A program made the translations under genes and the position numbers. Below, in pieces: positions 45,794 through 57,832 of a stretch of 64,000 bases of DNA (position 1 is its first letter; each line of letters starts with the position of its first letter). Under the pieces are notes generated by a model. That model did not search any database. It had not been told where the DNA came from and saw only the letters and a list, made by a program, of their open reading frames with translations. Source of the DNA: Armillaria gallica (lineage: Eukaryota > Basidiomycota > Agaricomycetes > Agaricales > Physalacriaceae); contig JBANDB010000004.1 in the NCBI GenBank assembly GCA_037576215.1, positions 5,332,001 through 5,396,000 on the forward strand, given 5' to 3'.

Positions 45794-46709
45794 CCGTCAG
45801 TCCCGGGGCGCAGAGTTGCAACATAAGATCCAGAACATCTTACGATGAGTGTTTCTTCCGTAATGGATCGCTTTGGCGGCGCCTTGGAGGCAAGGGTAAT
45901 ACCCCACGTACCGCAGACCTTTGTCCCCAACCGAGGCGCCATCACTGTGACATGGCAGCGGATTGAGGAAGTTCAAGTCGCCGGACGAACAGTAGCGACG
46001 GTTAGGTCGGGCGCGACTCCTGGCAAGAGGAAAACTGAACGAGCAGAAGGTGCACCACAGGTAACGTTGGCGGCTTCAAGGATACATATGCTTGGCATTG
46101 GCAGATGTTATTGCTTCTTTACAACGCGTGCGAGCTAGACCACGACCAGAGAATCAAGTGGGATCTGCACGAAAATCCAGACCACAGCGTTAATCCAATA
46201 CAAGGGCAGCCCTGGGCGGGTTGATCAATATCAACCCCAGCCGACAAAAATTTTGCCACGTGGAAATTCGAAATTTCTCCGCTGCATGAACCCCGGAGGG
46301 GTTCCCGTAGTAAGTACCTCGGAGGGTATGGGGTACGGAAAGCGGGCTGTGCAAGAACATCCGTTAGTGTCCTCGCTTAGGCGCCATCAGATTTCTGATC
46401 TTTGGATTCATAAAGAAAGTTAGCGACGTCAATTAACACGGACTTCCAACATACCGACCTATCATACGCATTGGATATCCTAACGCAGGTCAAAGTCTTG
46501 TTGCTAACAAGCCGGACGGATTTTCTCTCAGCGAAAGGTCACGAATAGAGCTCATTTGCTAATATACATATTAGTGGTATTGCCGTCGTCTTTGGGGTGT
46601 ACATACTAACCTTGGGTGGTGTGTTGATGACAAAAACAAGGGTTACATCCCGGGACGTCACATCAGGTCGGGTTCAAGAGGCCGTAATTTTTTTTGCCCT
46701 CCCCCCCCG
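45794..46709. other. Intergenic, no gene recognised
   Basis: About 0.9 kb up to the left boundary of the 9.5 kb duplication. Short frames only. It contains a GGAGGGG/CCCC-rich patch near 46290-46335 and a C run at 46702-46709 just before the boundary. Confidence 0.45.
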
Positions 46710-47291
46710 GTCTGGAGGAGTAATGCAAGCCAATTGTTGGTGTAAAGGTATTTCTCTAGGACCATATGGGGCGGCTCATCTTAGGCTCAGGGGAGCCGTC
46801 GACAGCACAGGGGCAAGTTCGACGTTGTATGTAGGTCCGGGAACTGAGAGATTGCCGGTGGCAGTGTAGTCCCCAAATGCAAGTAATTATATTTTCCCAC
46901 GCCAGTCGGTCGGTCAAGCAGGCCTTTGAAAATCGACCCGATATGATTTTTTTGGGTTTCCTTGAGTCTACTTGTGTGTTTTCCAGGATTCTCCGACTTA
47001 TATCTCGTAGCTATATCCTATTTTTAGGTTCGTCTCAGGGCTTACGCGTCCTCGGCCCGCGCTTCTGGGTCGGCCAGGTACTACGCGTCCCAAGCCGCCA
47101 TCGCGTTATTCCTTTCTTGTACCTGATTCGAAGTTTCGGGTTGGTCCAAGCTGGGGAGCTCTTACTAAGTTACTTGCGATTTCCGCCCGGTCTTGCTTGC
47201 TTACACTGAGTCCATTTGTAATAGACAGGTATAAAATGACAGAAAATAACTGACGACTGGTACATATTGAAACTAGAGTTCATAACACACC

Positions 47292-48340
47292 ATGTCGTCT
47301 CCACCCTACAAATCATTCGCAATCGTCGGCGCAGCAGGGCGCATCGGAAAACACATCTTTGCCGCCCTACACGAACAGACCACCACCTCCGATATCCTAG
47401 TGATCACCCGTACGTCCTCCTCATCCGCGGACACCATACCATCCTCCCCGAAAGTGAAGATCGTCAAAGTAGAAGACTACAAAAACGTCCAAGTGGTCGC
47501 CACCATCCTTCGGGCCCACCACATCGAGGTCTTCATCTCAGCTGCGAACTGGCAGACGGAGGAGGGGACCAGCACAGAGGAAACGGCACTGGTGGATGCT
47601 GCACATGCGGCGGGCGTTAAGCTGTTCGTGCCGTCAGAATTTGGCGCGCCTACTCTGGATGCCCCGACGGGTCTTTTCAAGGCTAAGGATGATGTCGCTA
47701 GTGAGTTGTAGATCCGCTTACTCTCGGCCATTATCTGATACCGCCGACAGAGCATATGAAAGAGATCGGATTGCCCTCTGCGAGATTCTTCGTGAGTACC
47801 ATCGTTTCGAGGAAAGAGTTTGTTGACTAGGCATTCATGTACAGACTGGGCAATTCTTCAGTTGGATACCTATTGCTTTGGGGTACCCGTCCACGGGCAA
47901 GATCAACCTTGTAGTCGGTACAGGCAACACACCGGGGTCGTTCACTGCTGATGAGGACGTGGGAGGTATGTGATGTGTTCCAAATCCAAAAGTGTCGCTC
48001 AATCAGAGTAGGGTTTGTCGCACACGTGCTTGTAACCCTTCCGCCTTCCGAGCTGAACGATCGGATCTTCCGCATTGAAGGTGAGAGGATTTCGTACGGA
48101 GAGATAGCAGTGAGGGTTGGGTTGCCAGTAGTTAGAGTGGAGACTGTTCCTTCTGACAGCGAGCAGTTCACACAGTTCTGCACAATGGTGCAGAAAATGT
48201 TCGAGCAAGGGTATGGGAGCACGGGCTGGGATCATATTTTGAAGAAGGATGGTGAGGAGAGCGCTGGGAGCGCTAATGCTCTTTGGACGGGACATGCGTG
48301 GAGGAAGGTTTCGAAGGAAGACTTTGTTAAGACCGGCTGA
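47292..48340 (+). CDS. NmrA-like / isoflavone reductase-like NAD(P)-binding protein, copy 1
   Basis: Four exons (47292-47700, 47751-47791, 47845-47965, 48012-48340) give 299 residues. The N-terminal nucleotide-binding motif is FAIVGAAGRIGKHI (G-x2-G-x2-G, residues about 9-22). Also visible are the 'FVPSEFGAP' block, 'SARFFTGQFFSWIPIALGY', 'VGGFVAHVLVTLPPSELNDRIFR' (given here as two shorter parts, VGGFVAHVLV and LPPSELNDRIFR) and a C-terminal helical part. The family comprises atypical short-chain dehydrogenases, some of them reductases and some redox sensors of nitrogen regulation. The reaction here is unknown. Donors are GTGAGT, GTGAGT and GTATGT. It lies at the left of the tandem unit, with about 580 bp of duplicated upstream DNA, so copies should share regulation. 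Confidence 0.88.
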
Positions 48341-49252
48341 TTTGAAGATTCTTAGTTAATGTGTACTGTAGTGTATGTATGAAAGTTCAGTAAACGCACC
48401 ATATCTCTTTCTTCCCATTCAATCTATAGCTGCAGACTGAGACTCGGGGGCTACTCACTGGTAGTGCATTGCACCGTATCCAGTACCGATACTACAGTGC
48501 CTACCTCTTCTCCCATGAAGAAGGGACCGTGTGATAATGAAAAGATTCGGAAAACAACACGTTCCAGGCTTATAGCGCTAACGCAAAATAGCCCGCCAAG
48601 ATATTGATGGACCTGCTAGCCCTCACATTGCACCAGCCACATTTGCCCAGTCCGAAGCAGAAGGAGGCGGGAAAACAGCGAGAAAAACAGCGAAAGGAAA
48701 AAAAACCGCTGTTATTAAGAGTGAGTTTGAGTATCTCGCAAAATCATCGGTGCCAGTGATTCACTACAGGTGCAGGTACGGTCGTCTTGAGAACTGGATA
48801 GTGTTGTCACTCACGAAGAACCGTCGGCCGGCGCCAGAGAGAGTTCGGCTGCGGAGATAGTACAGTGTTTGTGGTGACGACCTGGTGGACTGGGTCTGTT
48901 GGTGGTGGTAGATGCGGATATAGAACGAGTGGTGGTTTCCTAATGGAATACCATCACGAAAAAAGTAGCAAGTTATCCCGCCTACCTGCCAAAAAATGCC
49001 TCTCCGCGCGCCGCTCTTCTCTTAAAAATATTCTGAGAGGATTCCGTCTGTTGTTCTTTTCCCGACCATGGTTCGGGGAGAATTTTTGAACTTTGAGGCT
49101 TTGAAGAACGCCAATTCGGGGGTCGAGGAGGTGCCGTTCAGAATAGGAAACCCTCCTTCCGTTTTCAGGAAATATTTTGTAAATACATGCAATATACTGC
49201 TATTCTACCCAAAGGACGCTGCTTGCAGACTGAGAAAGAATGAGGACGCGTG
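48341..49252. other. Duplicated spacer after NmrA copy 1
   Basis: Closely conserved with 57833-58745, including two overlapping plus-strand frames (48865-49089, 49068-49253) open in both units. Similarity includes silent and non-coding positions alike, so I do not call a gene. The right end approaches the repeat-exon locus. Confidence 0.4.
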
Positions 49253-49286
49253 AATATAGAGATATATGACAGACGTACCAACTCCG

Positions 49287-50610
49287 GCTATTTCCTTGAA
49301 TTTCCCGTACGCCGCAGTTCATCCTTCACTCCCTCCGATCCTCCTCGCCGGACGACGATACATCGCGTCGGTGCAAAATCCAGACATCCCGCTATCACGG
49401 AATACTTACGGCTCCGTTGCATATAACTGAGTTCTTGAATTCTTCATTTGGGGAAGTGTTGCAGGGGAGATCGTCGAACTGAGAAGCGCGTGACAGTACC
49501 GTGTAAACTTAGAATTAGGCTGAGGATGGGTTAATGCGCGTGAATATATAACGGGGAGTCTAAAATACCATTCCCCGGGGCATCCCCGATCATCTCCTTG
49601 GATGTTCCCTCCACCGTCGCCTCGCCTCGATCTCCAAGCAGTTCTGATCTTGCTCGTCGGACGGCGATATATCGTGTCAGCGCGAAAATATACACTTGAA
49701 GGGTCCATTCAAGGGAGTGTTGTGCGAGATCAATTGCGCTGCAAAACGACTGAGTGTGTGTGAACACAAAAGTAACGGGAAAGACATACCATCTCTGGAT
49801 ATCCCTTGAATCCTCCTTATGTCGCCATCCTCCCTCGCCTCTGACCTTTCTCGCCGGACGACGATACGTCGCGTCGGCTCAAAATCTAGCTCTGTTTCCT
49901 TGTTTGAGGCTAATTCTGGATCATCGTGTCAGAGGATGTCGTGGGGATCGGCGTATTGGTGTCGGGCTGAGTGAAGGGTGAGCGTGCATGAACTTGGAGA
50001 AATAGAAGGGACACACCATCCCCGGCCTTCTCTTTGAATCCTCCCTTCCTCCGATCCTTCAACCCTACCTTTTCATGCTATCCTGGCCTTGCTCGCCGGA
50101 AGACGATACATCGTCTTGGCGCAAAATCTGACTCCATCGCGAAGCTTGCAGCCAAAGACAAGTTCTTGAAGTCTAGAGTGAATCACACATGCTGAGAAGT
50201 GAATGAATGCAGGGACACAGAATGTCCAAAGGCACATACTATCCCCGGCGCGTCCCCGACTGTCTACTTCATTCCTCCCTTCCCATCCTTTACTTTCTCG
50301 CATGCACGGTATATTGACCTTGCTCGCCGGATGACGATACGTCGTCTCGGCACCAAATCCGGTTCAAAACGACGACAAAACGAGATCCATCGGCGTGGAG
50401 CAGTCGTGTCTGAGTGCGGAGACTTCAGAGATCGAGATCTGCGCGGAGAATAAGGGCCCCTGAACGCGCGAGGTGTATGGGGACTTACTGCTCTGCGCGT
50501 TTCTCAATACCAACCCTTCCGCCCCTTCCACTGCAGCGAAGACATAATGCCTGCTCGCCGGATGGCCATACGTCGTCTTGGGCCAAAATTTGGTTGACCT
50601 GAAATCGAGA
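49287..50610 (-). other. Repeat-exon locus, copy 1 (six modules)
   Basis: On the minus strand six similar modules follow one another, with cores at 50556-50583, 50325-50352, 50095-50121, 49852-49879, 49655-49683 and 49347-49374. Each reads roughly 'DFAP-RRIVVRRARS' followed by 20-30 charged residues and, in most modules, a donor such as GATG|GTATGT; candidate CAG acceptors precede several. This looks like a gene built from repeated exons encoding an Arg-rich repeat. In this copy modules 2 and 3 contain TAG stops in the shared frame, while modules 4 and 5 stay open. I recognise no known family. A non-coding tandem array is the alternative. Confidence 0.35.
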
Positions 50611-50620
50611 GTGAATTAAA

Positions 50621-51470
50621 TTAGAAGGGAAGACGGACAAAATAAAGAAAATTTCGAATACATACCCTACAAGAAGGGTCTGAAATAGAGGAATAAGCAT
50701 CGTAGTGGACACAGAATGCAAGGAAGCACTTACAGTGGTGGGCGTTGGAGACCAGCAGTGCTCCGCGTGTGCCGATCAGCTCGCTGATCCTGATATAGGT
50801 ATCAACACTCGTAGCAACGAGTTCGACGACGAGATGCTGATGGGTATAATGGTGCGGCAGAAGGAGAGAAGAAAGTAAAAAGGGAGGGAATAACACGGGG
50901 ATGGTGAAGGTAAGAGAATAAAAGGGGAACTTTTGATCGTCTGTCAACAAGTTCCTCAAATTCAACAAGATCACGAGAGCGCAGACGCGGCGAATGAAAC
51001 GTTCGTGTCGACACGCCTGTCAAAAACGTTAATTAAGTCCAAACTTATTGTTTTTTTTTCAATACAGCCGGCGTGTGTCCCCTCTGTACTATCTTCCAGA
51101 ATTACCGAGCCTCAAGTTCTCGCTTCAATTATCACCCTCAAATTTTTATTTCATTCATTTCAAAGAATACAATTGTACAAAGAATACGGTCTCGTAAGCT
51201 CGGTCCATACCCGTAAAGAGCAGCCTCACATTTTGATGGAGTGTCAATGGCTGAGTGAAGGTCACCGAAGCCTGTCAAGCTAAGCAAACAAATCAACGTA
51301 CCTCCTTTCCGCTAACGGTCATCATTCCTAGCACGTCCTTACTTGCATCGTTCACCGACTGGAACCAAGACACCTTCAACGTTTCGAATCAACGCGCGCG
51401 CAGTGCTCAATTTGACTCACGGTCCCAGTACGCAAGAATAGCCTTCTAAGCACGGTGAGTACATGAAACA
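50621..51470 (-). other. Candidate exons upstream of the module array, copy 1
   Basis: The minus-strand frame 50974 to 50621 contains 'VVELVATSVDTYIRISELIG', matched at protein level in unit 2 by 'VIELVATSVDGYIRINQLIG'. Donor-like GTAAGT (50735) and GTATGTATTCG-like sites and TTTCAG acceptors split it in both units. Probably early exons of the repeat-exon gene. Function unknown. Confidence 0.3.
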
Positions 51471-52981
51471 TTATTGAATAGACATGTACTCACGGTGTTC
51501 GATGCATAGCTCATATCCATTCTTTGGCCACCTTTCAAGGTCTATGGTGAGTGATAGGATTTTTTTCAGAGACAACGCACTCACCAGGCACAAGCTGTCA
51601 AACACGTATTCCCGGACAGTCGGGTTCGTAAGGAAATTCTGACTTGGCGCGAATACGGCGGATCCGAACCCATCCAGGCAGCCGGCGGGAGATACAGTCA
51701 TAACGTATGTCGGACGTCGACCTAGATCTACTGATACGCCCTGATACAGAGACAGCGGCGCCATGGTGAGATCTTCTTTGCCGGCATCATCTCCAGGCGC
51801 AAATCCATGTCATATTCGGAGCCACTCTAAATGAACGGTATGTCAAACATTTGATATCAAAATACTGACGTGGTTACTTACTGATCTTCCCCGCAGTCTG
51901 AACAGTATCCTGATCGACGCGGGGACATAACGCGCTTGGCCGGATGTCAGTCACATCTGCGAGTGATTTTCCAGTCTCCGCGTTTCCGTTGGATTTCTTA
52001 GAGCCAGAATCGCTCTATCTCAGCGGCGGTAAGTCGTTAAATGTTCCAAATTGATGTCGAGTAACGCGCATTTGAAAGTATCCCAAGTATTCGTAGAATG
52101 ACATTTCGAAGCCGGTCCCAATGTAGGTGCAGATACCCGGCCATTTCTTCTGTTATCGACTGACAGAGGGTCCAGGTCTTCCAGGGAGATTGGAATCGTG
52201 TTGCGCCGCACCGGAATGGCCTCGTGCACAGGAGAAAGCCGTTTATATGAAGCGGGTGGATGCCAGGTTGTCTGTCCTCCATAAGAATTCAGTTAGACTA
52301 AGGTTCATGTACTGCAGAGGTGCGAGATATGCTCACTCGTGGTCGAAGTTTTGACTTTTAGATCACAGGATATTCATGGTGCGATTCACAGGGACCTGGG
52401 CCAATGGTTCGGCTCCGTCTGCACAAGCACACGTGTCAATCTAGTGCCTGGAAGGCTTTTTTATCGCTGAAGTTGATATCAGGAGTCGCGAGAAGAAGTT
52501 TGCTTTACATACCTTTAAAGTAGATATAGAGAATGTGACCTCCTCAAAATCTAATCCACTCGCATTAGCTAGATGCTAGTAAGTACATCGTTGGCAACAT
52601 AGACAGATATTAACTCAAAGAAACACGTTATAATTGACCATGCACCCGAATCCTTGTTCAAAAGAATATCCGCGGATTGCGCCTTTCATTCGGGCTCCGA
52701 TGTCCGAAAAATTCAACTCTAGCCTAGAACGATGCAATGTAAGAAGGGGAGACAGAAACACGAATGGAAAAACGTCAGACTTACCGGAGAACAAGCGCGG
52801 CTCGGGTGACATACTCTTGACATTTCCCATCAAAATTATGGTGCTGCCGAATCCTTGAACATTGGAAGGCATACTGTACTCGGAGGTCTGAACGGTGGAT
52901 GAGGAGCCGGTGTTTGCATTGAACTAGTGAGAGCCTGAGGGGGTCATGAAGTACGAGGGAAGAAGGAAGCCACAAGAGCAC
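51471..52981 (-). other. Candidate 5' exons of the repeat-exon locus, copy 1
   Basis: Minus-strand segments conserved between units: 52878 to 52790 (either MPSNVQGFG... or the alternative FQCSRIRQHHNF frame) before a GTAAGT donor; 52720-52630 (ELNFSDIGARMKGAIRGYSF); 52229 to 52020 (LDPLSVDNRRNGRVSAPT); and 51764 to 51471 (SVDLGRRPTYVMTVSPAG... LERWPKNGYELCIEH). The donor after the second segment is GTAAGTT in unit 2 but TTGAGTT here. I cannot fix one continuous reading frame or recognise a family. Confidence 0.3.
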
Positions 52982-53219
52982 GTGCTGTCAGCGCTTAAAG
53001 TTCTTTCACCACAAGGTCATCATTCCTGGCTACAGTCACACTCTCCTCGCTCGTCCGTTATTCAATTGTACTAGATTAGTTTGACGTATTCCAGTGTGTT
53101 TTTTCAACACCACTTAAACAGCCACGCACCCCACCTCCGGATATTGGAATTGGTATCAGATTTTGGAAGTATTCCGATGCCGTTTCCGCTTTCACTTCAC
53201 TTATTCTGCCGTCATTCAA

Positions 53220-53700
53220 AGCTCATTATCGCTTAACAGGTGATGTTACCTATTTTATCGATGAACTCTTATGGCATTTCAAGACCTCGGTGATGCAAGG
53301 CTGTCCCTGATTTACATTGACATTAATAGGGAACGAACTTTCAATGTTGTTGTTAAATCATGATTTGTGCGGTGAGTGAAATCGACCTTTTTACACTCAG
53401 TTTTGGGACGAATAAGACTCCTCAAATGATTTTTAGTTAAATTCTCGCCTTCTTCAAAGTATCCATACCCTAATACACCTCGTTTGTGCCTTCAGGACGT
53501 AGAGTCAACCTTCGGTGTTTCACTGGCAGGAGACCAATGCCGACATCTCAACCCGACGTCCATCGAAACGTCATGTCAAGACGTTTCTTTGTTCTGAAAT
53601 TCAGAACATACCTGGCATCGCGACCCATGGAATTTGTACGACCCTCAAATCCGGACTTGGTTCGAATCCCAGATGGTTTTTAACACGGGGACCTTGTCGT
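53220..53700 (-). other. Small minus-strand coding remnant, copy 1
   Basis: Its 3' end reads 'NQGQPCITEVLKCHKSS' before a stop. The same ending occurs at 62758-62870 (NQGWPDVIKALG) and 63840-63890 (NQGWPCITEVLKCHKSS), with silent and conservative changes, which suggests a protein-coding exon. The upstream part is not resolvable. Unknown product. Confidence 0.25.
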
Positions 53701-54880
53701 GTACAAGGTCCGTAATGTTTCATGAATCAGGTATCTCCGCCGTTTGAGCGATATATCCGCTGCGACCGTCGCTAACCGAATTGTAGTAGGTGCATGTACT
53801 TGGTGATTTTAGCTTATTTTTCGTATCTTTCATCGAATTGAGTGTGCCGAGATGGGCCATGTCAGTTCATAAATGTATGTATGTCATCACTAAACCTTTA
53901 AATTGTTAGTCATCACCGGATATCTAGCCCTGGAGAAGTTTTGGGCACGCCGACACTTGGCTTTCCCAATATAGACTCGATATCTATGACCCTGAATTGC
54001 GACAGTGAGTGCTTTCAAATGCTACGACTTGGTTTCTGCTTCATTAAATGAAGAATTTTTCTATATGTTGCATTCTCATCTAAATGTAGAACAGGTGTAT
54101 GTCTTCTGAATTATCAATAAGACTGAAAATACGCACTACGGATGAAATATAGTAAACTTGGCACTATCGAGCTCGAAGTCACACTATCTCTATGGACATT
54201 GAACCCCGCTCAGGTAAGATTCCGGGGTAGTTACTTCTGAGTCCGAGTTCTAGATTCCAACTGACATGGTCCCCCAGGAGACGTGAACATTTGTATACCG
54301 CAATAGAGCGGGTGAAGGAGTCAATACATCGAGCACGTCAACCCTCGAAGAAACTGTTCACAGACCATGTCAAGAAGTGAAACATGTATCGTAACAATAA
54401 TCGCCTCCTCTCCAAGCCCGCAAGGAACGACAAACCAGTATGAAAATCATGGAAATTCCAAAATCTCAAATCCTTGACATCTTCCTAAATTCAAAAGCAC
54501 AGGGAGCTTGGTTGCGCGGAGACTAGAAGGACTTTACGCCACTGTCAGGTTTCGCGGCGCTCGCTTGGACGCTTCATCCCCGGCCTATTCGATGGGATAT
54601 CTACTCCTCCCAGTCAATTCTCGCATTTTATGGATTGTTAGACTCATGGAGAGACTTGTGGGGTTCAAGGAATTCACTAAAGAATAAAGTATGACTTTTC
54701 TCAATTCGAATATTGTCCTCGGCTGAAGCTGACTGACAGTAACAAGGTAAATTCACTGAGACATCAAATGTCTTCTCACCCGAATCTTCCAAGTTTCGGC
54801 ACACATGGTCTGCCGTTTCATGTTGACAGCTTTGGCAGCTCATCAGGTGATGTTACCATAGCCAAGATATTGCTGGAGGG
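53701..54880. other. Intergenic, no gene recognised
   Basis: Low-information AT-rich sequence with a short minus-strand frame (54628-54843) that shows no support. Ends at a strong TATA box. Confidence 0.4.
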
Positions 54881-54881
54881 G

Positions 54882-54889
54882 TATAAAAG
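54882..54889 (+). promoter_or_regulatory. Strong TATA box
   Basis: TATAAAAG, followed by 80 nt of pyrimidine-rich sequence typical of fungal transcription start regions, and then ATGs at 54988 and 55003. It may serve the small multi-exon gene whose coding part begins at 55175; the 34-codon frame at 54988 would then be an upstream reading frame. Confidence 0.5.
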
Positions 54890-55174
54890 GGTGTATCCAT
54901 CTCTGGGAACGCATCATCCCATCCCATCTTCCCCATTTTTCCCGTTCTCTTTTCATTCTCCTCTCGTTCTCACGTTCTCATCTCGCATGATACTTCCGTC
55001 GATGCTGAGCTCACTGCGATGGTCGTCTTGCGTGGCCATTGGCGAGTTTCTCGCCTCGCGTCTATTGACGCGTTGTAGTCTCGTGACTTGAACTCGGTGC
55101 CCGGTTGGGCATATTTCGATAGCCGATTATTTTCCTGCCTTCCTGACTGCCATGTTGATGGGTCGTCGAGTTGA

Positions 55175-55537
55175 ATGGTGAGCTCGTTTCTTTGACGGTT
55201 CGTCTATTTTTCTCAATGCTTGACTGCAGGTGGATTACCGAAGACTGGACGTCGTCAGGCTCAACAAGGTACGTATTTGCTGCGAACAGTCTCTTGACAC
55301 AAAGCTAACGAGGATCATTGAAGGATAGCCCGAATTCGTGAGTGGTAGTAGGGTGCGTACAAGGCTTTGAGTGTTTCCCTTAGCTAACCTTCTCGTCTCT
55401 TGCTCAGACACTTTGAACGACCCCTCGAGCGCCAGTATACCGATGGCCACACGATCTTCCCAATTCTGCAGAAATTCATACAAGATCGAACACAAGCTGT
55501 ACGCCACGACGGCCGTGACCTTGACCTTGCACATTGA
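55175..55537 (+). CDS. Small multi-exon protein, unrecognised
   Basis: Four exons (55175-55177, 55230-55268, 55324-55337, 55408-55537) splice in phase to 61 residues: MVDYRRLDVVRLNKDSPNSH, then a segment containing 'RQYTDGHTIFPILQKFIQDR' and ending DLDLAH. All three introns have GT...AG ends, and the second and third contain branch-like GCTAAC. The first exon is only the start codon, so the true start could lie upstream, for example in the transcript from the TATA box at 54882. No family recognised; hydrophilic and charged, no membrane segment or signal peptide. It lies in the part of unit 1 whose counterpart is beyond the window. Confidence 0.4.
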
Positions 55538-55810
55538 CGAATGATGAGGAGAATGATAGAGAGGAGACGGATTTGGGCTTAGGTGTACGTGTACTGATAC
55601 CATGGAAATTTGGACTATGCTTACCGTTTACGTTTTTCCTATAGTTCTCATAGACAATTCCTCCGGCGCATTAAGAAGCTGTACGCAATGACGGCTGTGA
55701 TCCCGCCGTCGAGAATGACAGACAGGAGACGGATTTGGGCTTCAGGGTACGTGCACTGATACGGTGGAAATCTGGGCGGTGCTTACCGTGCCCGTAGTCC
55801 ATTCCTCCAA
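55490..55810. repeat. Direct repeat of about 185 bp
   Basis: 55490-55640 and 55673-55810 share AGCTGTACGC, GAGAATGA-AGA-AGGAGACGGATTTGGGCTT (given here in pieces: GAGAATGA and GGAGACGGATTTGGGCTT) and GTGCTTACCGT-like sequence in order. The first copy overlaps the end of the 61-residue gene (QAVRHDGRD); the second would read EAVRNDGCD in the same way. Confidence 0.55.
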
Positions 55811-56200
55811 CGTTGAGCTGCTCTGCGAAGTCGAGCTCGAGGTAAGCCTCCTGTCTGATATCTCAAACTGAGGCTGACAGTCGTTTCAGCGAGCTCCAAT
55901 GTCAAGGGACCAGCCGGAAGACTCAGCACAGGACGATAGGCCCTCAATCAGAGTGGCGCAGAGACTGATGAAGTCGACGGCCATTCGAGTCGGCGTGCGG
56001 ATGGATGGATGTAGGGTCAGGGCTATCAAGGGAGGTGTGCCAGACGACGAGACGGATCTATTATTAGACAGGAGGTGTGGATGGGAATGGCTCAAGACCC
56101 GCAGATGGCAGGGTGGTGCGTGTCTGACCGAAAGCCAGAAGGGTGGATCGCGTCGCTGGATGGAGGGTGGACGGATGGCAGTCGTGCATGTAAGAGGTCC
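55811..56200. other. End of duplication unit 1, no gene recognised
   Basis: A plus-strand intron-like segment (GTAAGC ... GACAG, 55844-55881) and long frames on both strands at 55886-56278 with no supporting signature. Unit 2 begins at about 56201. Confidence 0.4.
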
Positions 56201-56783
56201 TGTATGGAGGAGTAATGCAAGCCAATTGTTCGTGTAAAGGCATTTCTCATATTTCTCATATGACCACATGAGGCTCATCTTAGACTCGGAGGAGCCGTCG
56301 ACAGCACTGGGGCAAGTGTATGCGAGATGGGGTCCGGGAACTGAGACATTGCCGATGGCTGTGTAGTCCCCAAATGCAAGTAATTATGTTTTCCCACACC
56401 AGTCGGTCGGTCAAGCAGGCCTTTGAAAATTCGACCCGATATGATTTTTTTGGGTTTCCTTGAGTCTACTTGTGTGTTTTCCAGGATTCTCCTGCTTATA
56501 TCTCGTAAGTAGCTATATCCTGTTTTCAGGTTCGTCTCGGGGCTTACGCGTCCTCGGCCCGCGCTTCTGGGTCGGCCAGGTACTACGCGTCCCAAGCCGC
56601 CAACGCGTTATTCCTTTCTTGTACTTGATTCCAAGTTTCGGGTTGGTCCAAGCTGGAGAGCTCTTACCAAGTTACTTGCGATTTCCGCCCGGTCTTGCTT
56701 GCTTACACTGAATCCATTTGTAATAGACAGGTATAAAATAACTGACGACTGGTACATATTCAAACTAGAGTTCATAACACACC

Positions 56784-57832
56784 ATGTCGTCTCCACCCTA
56801 CAAATCCTTCGCAATTGTCGGCGCAGCAGGGCGCATCGGAAAACACATCTTTGCCGCCCTACACGAACAGACCACCACCTCCGATATCCTAGTGATCACC
56901 CGTACGTCCTCCTCATCCGCGGACACCATACCATCCTCCCCCAAAGTGAAGATCGCCAAAGTAGAAGACTACAAGAATGTCCAAGTGGTCGCCGCCATCC
57001 TTCGGGCCCACCACATCGAGGTCTTCATCTCAGCTGCGAACTGGCAGACGGAGGAGGGGATCAGCACAGAGGAGACGGCACTGGTGGATGCTGCACATGC
57101 GGCGGGCGTTAGGCTGTTCGTGCCGTCAGAGTTTGGCGCGCCTACTCTGGATGCCCCGACCGGTCTTTTCAAGGCTAAGGATGATGTCGCTAGTGAGTTG
57201 TAGATCCGCTTACTCTCGGCCATTATCTGATACCGCCGACAGAGCATATGAAAGAGATCGGATTGCCCTCTGCGAGATTCTTCGTGAGTACCATCGTTTC
57301 GAGGAAAGAGTTTGTTGACTAGGCATTCATGTACAGACTGGGCAATTCTTCAGTTGGATACCTATTGCTTTGGGGTACCCGTCCACGGGCAAGATCAACC
57401 TTGTAGTCGGTACAGGCAACACACCGGGGTCGTTCACTGCTGATGAGGACGTGGGAGGTATGTGATGTGTTCCAAATCCAAAAGTGTCGCTCAATCAGAG
57501 TAGGTTTTGTCGCACATGTGCTTGTAACCCTTCCGCCTTCCGAGCTGAACGATCGGATCTTCCGCATTGAAGGTGAGAGGATTTCGTACGGAGAGATAGC
57601 AGTGAGGGTTGGGTTGCCAGTAGTTAGAGTGGAGACTGTTCCGTCTGACAGCGAGCAGTTCACACAGTTCTGCACAATGGTGCAGAAAATGTTCGAGCAA
57701 GGGTATGGGAGCACAGGCTGGGATCATATTTTGAAGAAGGATGGTGAGGAGAGCGCTGGGAGCGCTAATGCTCTTTGGACGGGACATGTGTGGAGGAAGG
57801 TGTCGAAGGAAGACTTTGTTAAGACCGGCTGA
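56784..57832 (+). CDS. NmrA-like / isoflavone reductase-like protein, copy 2
   Basis: Exons 56784-57192, 57243-57283, 57337-57457 and 57504-57832, the same structure as copy 1 offset by 9492 bp, 299 residues. I find five amino-acid differences: V to A in KIVKV, T to A in VVATIL, T to I in EEGTST, K to R in GVKLF, A to V in GHAWRK. None touches the glycine-rich nucleotide-binding motif. Both copies appear functional. Introns are also nearly identical, which points to a recent duplication or ongoing homogenisation. Confidence 0.88.

Larger units (their letters stand above)
46710..56200. repeat. 9.49 kb direct tandem duplication, unit 1
   Basis: The left boundary is at TGGAGGAGTAATGCAAGCCA (46714 and 56204). 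From there the order is identical in both units: shared leader, NmrA-like gene, spacer, repeat-exon locus, upstream exons, then small minus-strand remnants. The offset is 9492 bp at the NmrA start and about 9480-9530 further on. The last 2.2 kb of this unit (about 54.0-56.2) have no counterpart visible before the window ends. Confidence 0.9.

Noticed and set aside
48865..49253. Two overlapping plus-strand frames conserved in both tandem units
   Set aside because: The units are nearly identical here at all positions, so conservation does not indicate coding.
49287..50610. Regularly spaced repeats resembling a CRISPR array
   Set aside because: Spacing varies (197-308 bp), repeats are diverged and exon-like, and the genome is fungal.
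53640..53690. tRNA-like B box (GGTTCGAATCC)
   Set aside because: No matching A box or cloverleaf could be found upstream, the T stem has a mismatch, and the motif is not kept in the duplicated unit.
55886..56278. Overlapping 112- and 130-codon frames on opposite strands
   Set aside because: GC-rich antisense pair at the duplication boundary without any signature; neither is supported by splicing or homology that I can see.
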